Source: Protostelium mycophagum (lineage: Eukaryota; Evosea; Variosea; Protosteliida; Protosteliaceae). From it: 23,901 nt of DNA. The notes under the pieces were generated by a model. That model ran no database searches and was not told where the DNA came from. It worked only from the letters and a program-made list of their open reading frames with translations. Both the position numbers and the translations under genes were made by a program. The stretch lies in assembly GCA_002081555.1 (NCBI GenBank), contig MZNV01002843.1:1-23901 (forward strand), in the 5' to 3' direction. The stretch's first letter is position 1; every line of letters begins with the position of its first letter. Below are positions 1 through 8,500 of the stretch, piece after piece.

Positions 1-70
1 GAATGTGATATATATAGTAAACTTGTTGATAAGTACACCATTCTGATCATTTTAGACTAACACTGATCAG

Positions 71-933
71 ATGCTCTTGTGAATCTGAACATAGAGCACA
101 ACCAGAAAGGATTGTTAGACGGTGACTTTGTGTCATTACTGGATGCCAAGGAATGGGATGAGCTCACTTTAGAGACCAACCTAAATGTGTATGTATTTAC
201 TATTCTTGTTGATCCGTTGGGTCGCGTACATTTGCTGTTCTTGTCAACCTATCAGGTCACAAAGAAAATTGATGATTGTCAACCTGTTAGGTTGTAAACA
301 CTCACTATTTTTGTCAACCTATTGGGTTTTGTGCATTTGTAGTTTTTGTCAATCTGTTAAGCCATAGGTTCATGTGTTATAGGAGCTTTTGTCACATATT
401 GGGTCATGTAAATATTAAGTAGCACAAAAACAATGGATAATGTAAACTGATAGATTATAGATGGTATTTTTGTGTGTATATTACAATTCAAACTGGAGAA
501 ATTTGATTGGAAAATTGCAAAATTGGGCTAGACCAAGTTGTATGTTGATTGTCTTTTCTTCTGTTGAGTTGGCCTGTGGTGTTTTTGGACGTCTGGTTAG
601 GGTTTTGGTCATCTGTGATATTAGGAATTACATTGAAATTGTGATCCATATGAGTGATTCCTTGTGTTGTTGTTGTTCTTTTTTGTTTTCTATTAGGTAA
701 TAAGAGTAGAGAGGTGTTATTATATGTTTTATATGTTTCATTGTTCTGGCTATATGCGTGGTTTCTTTTTGGTGCTCTGTTGTTTGATCCTTGTATATCT
801 GTTGTTTTCTGGTGTTTAATCTGTAGTGCTGTATGTTTGTTTTTTGTGAAATCAGTGCCCCCTAATACTGTTTCTTGCTGTTTCTAGGGGTTATTCACAA
901 CTTTTGACGTTTAAGGATGCGCCATACATCTAG
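71..933 (+). CDS. 3' end of a gene entering from the left edge, weak SAM-like C-terminus
   Basis: I see an exon at 71-188, preceded by a good branch site and acceptor (CTAAC then TGATCAG ending at 70) and ending at a GTATGT donor. It reads ALVNLNIEHNQKGLLDGDF and continues to ...TLETNLN. A last exon at 888-933, after TTTCTAG, keeps the phase and ends at TAG 931-933, giving ...NVGYSQLLTFKDAPYI. The spacing DGDFVSLLDAKEWDEL...NVGYSQLL loosely resembles the second half of a SAM domain (a short helical protein-binding module), but that is a weak inference. The 699-nt intron between them is long for this window and holds a tandem repeat. Upstream exons lie outside the window, so the product is unknown. 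The 71-188 exon is more secure than the terminal one. Confidence 0.4.
200..410. repeat. Degenerate tandem repeat, about 36 bp unit, about six copies
   Basis: Units begin near 201, 238, 275, 309, 344 and 385. Each carries a form of TTTTTGTCAACCTATTGGGT followed by an A/T-rich spacer with CATTTGTAG or similar. Copies have diverged by substitutions and small length changes. The array lies in the intron of the left-edge gene, and short open frames across it are by-products of the repeat. Confidence 0.6.
411..887. other. T/G-rich intron remainder
   Basis: This is the rest of the long intron of the left-edge gene. The plus strand is strongly T and G rich. I see no protein-like reading frame: the open frames are poly-Phe/Leu/Val/Cys and have no supporting splice sites. 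Confidence 0.4.
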
Positions 934-1039
934 TTAGTGTTATATTATTGAGTTCTTTAGAGGACATAATATGAGGCTGTTGAGATTTGGTTTTGGAGAA
1001 AAGGCCCAAAATTATTACAAAGATGAAAGTTCATAGCAG

Positions 1040-1222
1040 ATTGCTAAATTCACAGAAAAATTGAGTGGAAAAGAATATAGAAATAAACTAACATGTGCCT
1101 GTAAATGCCTGGGTAAAAGACCCAGTAGGATTGTGTGTGAGGCTTATGGAGATCTGGACCATTGTTTAGACAATTGCAACTACTGCAATGGAATAAAGTA
1201 CATGAATATACAACAACATTAG
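1040..1222 (+). CDS. Candidate Cys-rich terminal exon
   Basis: After an acceptor-like CATAGCAG ending at 1039, a frame stays open for 60 codons to TAG at 1220-1222. Its second half is Cys-rich: LTCACKCLGKRPSRIVC, then HCLDNCNYCNG. The CxCxC...C...CxxxCxxC spacing suggests metal binding or disulphides rather than chance. There is no ATG, so it would have to be spliced from an upstream exon, perhaps as an alternative end of the left-edge gene. No family is recognised. It may also be fossil coding sequence. Confidence 0.25.
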   Translation: MAKFTEKLSGKEYRNKLTCACKCLGKRPSRIVCEAYGDLDHCLDNCNYCNGIKYMNIQQH

Positions 1223-2521
1223 AGTTAAAATATTGAATAAGTTAAACTGAGCTTAAAGTTCAAGGTCTCCTAACATTGTAATCGCCTATTTCTTTCCCAT
1301 AGGAAAACAATTAGGACACCCAAAAATAGTATACATGTATAACCAAACGACAGGCATTACACAACATATCAAAGTAAAACTCTGTTTAAGGCTGCTAGCT
1401 CTATCTTAGTAACCTTAGACACCAGCATGTACACAAATGCAGTCTGATCACAAACAAACAACATCCAACAGGATCTACATTCCCCCCCCCCCATAGCCTC
1501 TCCTAGAGACCTGAACATATATAAAAAAAGAGAGAAGGAGGGAGAAAAAAACAGAGCTAAAACAAATAATATTATTATTAATAAGTGAAAAGGACAAATG
1601 AAAACACTGACAAACAACCACTACACTAAAATATAGAAAGCAGAAAATAGAAGAAAGACTAAGAGCCTCTGTTGACAAGTCTTTGGCCCCTCCAAGTGAC
1701 TCACCTCTATAATTCTTAAACGTCTCTAATAGGGTAATAGCCAAACAAATCAGATTATGATCTCTAATCACAATCGGTTTTCTCTGGCGGAGGACACCCC
1801 TTGTCAGAACCTATCATGTGGTCTGGGTCCTTTGTTAAATATTTAAAAAAAGTATGTGTATTGAGACTTGGAAGGAAGGAATCATGACCGCAAAAGGGTA
1901 AGAAAAGTTGTAAATCAAAATCTGACGCTCTCAGGATCCTCTTCCGAAAACCGGGCTGACAAAAAATTGCCTGAGCTCGCACTCAATAAGAGTGATGGAT
2001 CAACATACATCTCATTTATTCTTCTTTAGAGGCTCTGACAGCTCCAATGAGTGCAGAATTTGTTCTCGGTGTTTGCGGCTTCTGTTTGAACGTCACAAAC
2101 GTTAAATTTGAATTTTAAACTCACTCTTGCCGCCAAAAAATTGTTGTCCAATGTCATTGAACGAGCTAAATTCAACGCTGGTCCCGGTGTCTAATTTTGT
2201 TAGTAAATAAAAGGAAGATTTATCTCACTTTTGAAGGAATCTTCGCCCCAAGGACGGGCCGCGGTAAGGGCGGTGAAGCGACACGGTAATTTTGTGGAGC
2301 TTCACTTCCGTCGCTGATTGACTTTGTTCTAGCAACGATACCAGTTGTGAATTGCGGCTCCTTCAAATCAACTTCGATAATTCGCGATACAGCCGAGCTA
2401 AATTATTATTAGTTTTTTGGCATTTCAAGGGATAGGATTTGTAACTTAAACGAAATTTTCCCAGAGCCAGTAAGGATTACAGATTCTTTAAAACTTTTCT
2501 GTGGATTGAAATAAAAATATC
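1223..2521. other. Spacer between convergent genes
   Basis: No supported gene. The stretch holds a C homopolymer at about 1482-1493, short ATT runs near 1570, and a more CpG-rich patch at about 2050-2400. It would contain the 3' UTR of the Roco gene (minus strand, stop at 2522 or 2592). Small minus-strand open frames at 1369-1982 are low-complexity or unrecognised, and I do not call them. Confidence 0.4.
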
Positions 2522-5500
2522 TTACTTTGGAACATGATTCAGCTTTCTCCGTTGACCTAAAAATAGATGAGTATTATTATTATTATTATTATTATCCCTC
2601 ACCGTCTGGACTAGGAAGACGGAAAGGTAGCATATTTTCTGGACCTGTTCTCATTAATATTCAATTTCTAAAATAAAACTTTGCATACCAGGTGAACTCT
2701 TCGGTGACGTCTTCTGTGGCTGCGTAAATTTCGGTCCAACCGAAATAGGCGCGGTAGCCTTGACATTTGGTCGTGGAATTGCCGGGGATGTCGGGGGGCT
2801 CACAACGGGGGATAATGAGGGGGACAAGGAGGGGGGGGAGGCGGAGGGGGAGGGCAGTGTGGGTCTGTGGATGACCGGCCTTATCACTGGGGTCCGCGAG
2901 GATATCAAAGAGCCCGCATTTCTCGAACTCTCGGGTGATTTCGGAGAAATTTCTGGGGATTTTGGCGGGTTTTCCGGAGATTTTGGTGAAGTTTCTGGAG
3001 ATTTTGCCAAGATTTGTGATGTCTTGTGAGTGATCTCTGGAGATTTGTGAGTGAATTCCGGAGATTTGTGAGTGAATTCCGGAGATCTATGACTGAATTC
3101 CGGAGATTTGTGGGTAATTTCTGGAGATTTGTGGTTGATCTCCGGAGATTTGTGGGTGATCTCTGCGGATTTCTGCGGATTCTCGGGGGACTTTGGCTCA
3201 GGACTCTTTAGACCGGGTCTGGAAGGGCCAAGAGGGGTGGTTGCTGGAGATAAAGATTTAATTGGGGGAGACAGAGGAGGTGGGGGGATGGGAGGGGGGA
3301 TCTTACTCTTGGAATCACCGCTCGATATCTGTCGATCGTTCAGAGTTGTACGATGGTTGATGAAAAATACCTTCGGGGTCGTGATCGGTTCTTTTGTTTT
3401 CGTAACGGTCCAAAATTTGACATACTTTTTAATATCCGGTGCTAACTCCGGGAGGATCTGGAATTCTTAGTCTTGATCAAATATCTAGTGGAAAATGTGA
3501 AGATATTTACTTGTTCTACAAGCCGAGAGAGAATCGTCTTGAAAGTAGGGCGCTTCTCTGGACTTGCTTGCCAGCAGTCTTCCATCAATGTTCTATAGTT
3601 GGAATTACACCCTGAGGGTATAATTGGTCGTTTTCCCGCCAAAACTGCATCCTCCAACTACAACGGGTCAAAATTGTTATTTATTTTCAGAAATGATCTT
3701 CAGCTTACGGCTGACATGAAAGTATATTCAGAGTAAGGATGGACCCTAGTCAACAATTCCCATCTACAACCAGTCAATCTCCATACATTTACAATGGCAT
3801 CTACAACTTACAATATAATACCAAAAGAGTATACGTCACTCTTTTCAGTGTACTCATCTTGGTTCATTATTTCGGGTGCAAGCCAATTGGGTAAGATGAC
3901 TGTTCGCTCTTTCTTCTCTCTTAATGCTGATATAAATAGATGTGTTGATGTTCCGAAATCTGCCACCTGAAATTTCTCAGAAATTTCGAAAGTTAGAGGG
4001 TTCCCGGGTGGAATTTCATATCTGCAATGATGTAGATCTGATTGATTCATACCTTTGCGACGATCTCGGAGTCGTCGTCAAGGGAGGCCATGAGGACGTT
4101 CGGAGTTTTGAGGTCTCTGTGCAATACAGGAGGATTCTGGGTGTGCAGGAAATTCATTCCTTGAACTATATCTATCGCTATTCTTATTCGCAGATTCCAG
4201 CTGATCGTATTATCGCTATGCAGGAATTTATGCAACGGTCCTGGAATTTTCAATGAATAATAGTTTATTTTTCGTGAGAATTCGACAAGAAATTTCTCGG
4301 TGACATCACAGGAAAATTCTCGGAAAAGTGATGGAGTGATGATATTACCGAAAGATACTTTCTCCATCACCATGGCGAAGGGGTCGAGGCTATACCCTCT
4401 CAAGTTGACAACATTAGGATGTCTCAATGCTGACATCAGCCACACCTATGATATCATTACATTTAGTTTCACTGACATTGTCTTACCTCCTGTCTGAATT
4501 CTGCAAACAACTTGATCGTTGTGGATGATTCTTCATTTGCGACGATCAATTTTTTGACTGCAACTGGCTTGTCTTGCCACACTGCCTCGTAAATTATTCC
4601 AAACGCTCCCCTGAATTTTCCATGAGTTCTCTGATCAAACGAAAATTCGTCCAATTTACAGTGTTGTAGATGGTCGGAAAATTTACCTTCCGAGGGGTTC
4701 CTTCATGATGAGGGAGTGATAATTTATTCGATCGATGGGGATGTCCACCATAGCAATGTCGGGGACTAATCTCTCCATAGCAACCGCACCCTAAAAATAG
4801 ATCAGATAAAGTTGAGTAACTCGAAAATCCAAAAATAAAACGAACCTCTTTCGGACAAGTGAGCTGCTGCTTCCCCTTTGCACATTCTAATGCGCAATAT
4901 TTCAGGTCAAACTCATGTGGTGGGGATATCCGTAATGACAAGCAGTGTTTGCAGGTGACAGTCTCTACCATGTTGACATGGTACCAAGAATCGATCAACG
5001 CTCGGACCGTATCTGATGCATGTCAGTCTTTTCTTTGGGCGCGATTATGCGAGTGCGATTATGCGAGTGCGATTTTGTTCGTGAACAATTGAGGTATGAT
5101 CACGATAATATTTTGACACACAAAAAATAAATCTCAAGAGCATACTGATCGCTAATCTCGCCGTCTTCATCGGCAATATCGCCTGTCCTCTAACACTGAT
5201 TTGTATGACCTACAACGAGTCATTTATTTTTCAGGATATAAGATATCTTACCTTTGAGCCTGGCTCATGTCTGATGAGTAGCCGTTCTGTTATGTCCCCC
5301 TGGGAATCTCAGTGAAATTTCATTAAAATATACGTACTTGTGGGACAAGCATTATGGCTCCTCCAGACCAATAATGTGTAATCTCCACCGACCTTCATCC
5401 CGTCAGAAATCAATTTTATTTGTATCTACAATTGCATCTACAATAGCGCGAGAATTCGACCGCGATGATGTCGACAATATACAAATAACGTCGACCATGT

Positions 5501-8500
5501 GTACATACCAGTGGAACATCCTGATCATTAAACGTGCTAATAGACCTGAAGGTACGAATGACAGCTTGAACTTTCTATCCAATTGCTTTGGGGAACATTC
5601 CGCAAATGGTAGCCAGACTTCTGCATCATTCAGTACAATTATACAGCAACTACAAATATGTCGCATCACAATATCACGACTGCTCCGTATTTTAGCAGAT
5701 TATAAGAGATATAAATGTACATGGAATCTTGAAGTTACACTCAATTTCTAAACTCACTTGTGTCCAGGTCTGCAGGTTCGGGGTTAGTAACGAGCGCGGG
5801 GATCAAAAATCTTGATCCGGAGTTTAATTTTCTGTCAAGATTATAACAGATCTCAAAAGTCTCTAGTAGAGTTAAGAAAGTATTATGGTACTGGGTATCG
5901 AATCGTGGTGGACGCCTAGTTGTAGATGAGTAAATACGTATTTAATCATAATCATCGTTGTAGACGCGATGTGACGAGATCTCACCAGATCTGTGGCAGA
6001 TCCTTTCCCAGGAGAATCCCCTCCTTTACCCAGTTGATATTTGTGGTAACTACCGTGCTCAACAATTGGGCGATGAAATGTGGGTCCAAGATAACCAAGT
6101 CCTTCAGTTGTGATTTCTTGTCACCAAAATATACTATTGTGCCCTGGAATCGATCAGTAAAAATGCAACTTGATGGATACGAGATGTTGGAGAATTCAAA
6201 TATTGACCATCTTTTGGTATTCTCATTACATGGTGACTTGAAAGTTATCGTCGAAATTTCACAGAGATCCACATACCAAATCATGGAAGAACTGAGTGGC
6301 TCTTTCTAATGTCATATCATCCTCGATAGATGCCAACTGCCCGACCTTCTGGTAATCGCTCCATGTCATTATGGGAGGTACTCTCATCTCACGCTCTACA
6401 ACGTGTTGGAAGATATTTATTTGACTAGTTGTAGATCCAAATATTAAAAAATTACCCTCTAATAGCATCCTTTCTAATTCTAAATAAGCACGAGGTATGG
6501 ACTCCCCCATAGTAGGTTGTGTTGATATCAATGCTGGAAAAGTTGAGATATCACACAAATATGGCTGAGAAGAATTTCAATCGAAATTTCACTGACTTTT
6601 CAATTTGGCCTTCAGGAGATCTACGTTCTTCGTTGCGTCTAGGGCAAAATAATCCACAATGTTTTTGAACGTCCCTCCGTATTTTTGTTGAACATTAGTG
6701 AGGACTTCTGTCATGTACTCTTGTGTACATTTCTTGTCGTCCGCATGTGTTCCGACGATCTGATGACGTCATCACGTGAATCTCACATTGTAATTGGGTT
6801 GTGACGTGTTTCTACAATTCCTGATGTCTTTCTGCGGCAGAGCCGTAGATACATGTTCTTTTGCTTGAAACGCCAAAGATTGTTGTTTGGAATGACAATA
6901 ATTACCATCACTGGTGCCTGTGGTGACCTTGCCGATATTGACCACAACCAAAATTCCTGAAGAAATTCAACTTTCGTACTAAAAATCGAATTTATCACAA
7001 ACCCAAAGACCTCGACGAAAATATTAAAATAAATAAAAGCTCACCAGCCTTGAATCCTCTTCTGGATATCTGAGGTCGAAAGCTAATATGTATATGGACC
7101 TCTGACTTAGAAAGAATTGATGTGTGGAATAATATAGTTGTTGTCCGGCAAAGTCCATCGTCTTGACTCTCACTTTAACCGGTGTCTTGACCCTATAAAA
7201 TTCAGTGAAATTTCCCAACAAACTCGTAATAACTTTTTTCCAAGAAAACTTCAAGATTAATTATTTTTGTCAAAAAATAAATTGTTAAAATCGCAAAAAT
7301 CTCGGTAAAAGCGAATACTTTTGAAAATAAGTGAAATGTTACTTGGGGAATGTGACTTTGAGACTCCAGTCGTCTATATCAATACCGTCGGTGGATATAT
7401 CAGGTGCATTTTGTATCTTTCTTAAACTGTTCAAAATCGTCGTCTTTCCAACATTCTCTGTGCGGTGTCAGATGACGTGGCATCATGTCGACAGTGGTTG
7501 GGAGTGTCGACAATCTACAATTGGTCTTTACCTTGTCCGACCATCATGATTTTTATCCTGTAGCAGGGCTCTGAACCTTCTAATAATAGGTCCATCAGAT
7601 AACCCAAAATCTCCTTCACTCCCCTCTGTCATGCGTCATTATTTGGCGGCAAAATATGTATGACGTCATCACACGTAACTCACCCTGACTATCTCTTTTG
7701 GTGGAGTCTTCAGCTCGTTACCGTCTACGTTTAATGTCCGAAGAGTTTTGCTCAGTAAAGCGAGTGATTGCGGTAAGGTCTGTCATTGTTATTTTTGTGC
7801 GAATAGAATCATCGGGCTTCTATATTATAATACTCTTCTTTGGATATATAAAGACAACCAATGCTCCTGCTGAGGTGAAGAAACTGACCTGCAGACAGTT
7901 GTTGCTGAGGTTTAGATCTCTCAAGTTGACCAATCTGCTTATCTCCATCGGTAACTCTGTGATTTTATTGTCGCTCAGGTTGAGTGTTCTGAGGTGTATC
8001 ATATTCAACCAACTACTTGGTACACTCGTCTACAACGGTTAGTTTTTATGTATTTTTCTTTGAAATTTGATGGAAATATTGACTCACCAGACCCTCAAAA
8101 GTTCTCTCCTTTGTGGTCATCTCAATGTTGTTTATGAAACAATTAGTCAAACTTTCACTGCAGTGATAAACTTGCGTCAGCTTATCCACACCCTCGGGTA
8201 ATATGTCCGTGCCCTTGCATTCCTGGAAATCTCATTGAAAATTCCGGAGATGATGAGATTTCGATGAAATTTACCAGAGTGACTAATGTCTTGTTGACTC
8301 TGAGACCTCCTGCTAATTCCTCGCCTAGTGACGGCAAATTCAATTTATTATAACTGTAAATATCACATCCTATACTGAGATGTCATGCACGATATCACAT
8401 GTCGACATATGAATGTCTATGATATCATACCTGATGTACAATTCGGTGAGAGCAGTGTTTAATTTTAAAACATTTCCGATCCCCTCCAAGTTGGATATTT

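Larger units (their letters stand above)
2522..3457 (-). other. Roco gene: Ser/Pro tail with KSP heptads and alternative 3' ends
   Basis: Exon 2689-3457 (acceptor after AATTCCAG) follows the kinase directly. It carries a proline-rich stretch (IPPPIPPPPLSPP), then KSP repeats, then a second Ser/Pro-rich segment. A short exon starts at 2644. It either reads to TAA at 2592-2594 (tail LPSPDGEG) or is spliced at GTGAGG (2599) to 2522-2556 (tail SPDGQRRKLNHVPK). The second choice removes a 43-nt intron containing the ATT microsatellite, a size normal for this gene. SP and KSP sites are typical targets of proline-directed kinases, so this is probably a phosphorylated, disordered tail. Confidence 0.7.

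Noticed and set aside
1369-1982. Minus-strand open frames left of the Roco gene
   Set aside because: Phe/Leu/Ser-rich or unrecognised, and they run through homopolymers and A/T-rich DNA without splice support.
2760-3470. Gly/Asp-rich and Arg/Phe-repeat frames on the plus strand
   Set aside because: They are antisense shadows of the Ser/Pro and KSP-repeat exon of the Roco gene.
5338-5751. 137-codon plus-strand frame
   Set aside because: Antisense to COR-domain exons with clear motifs. It has no domain of its own.
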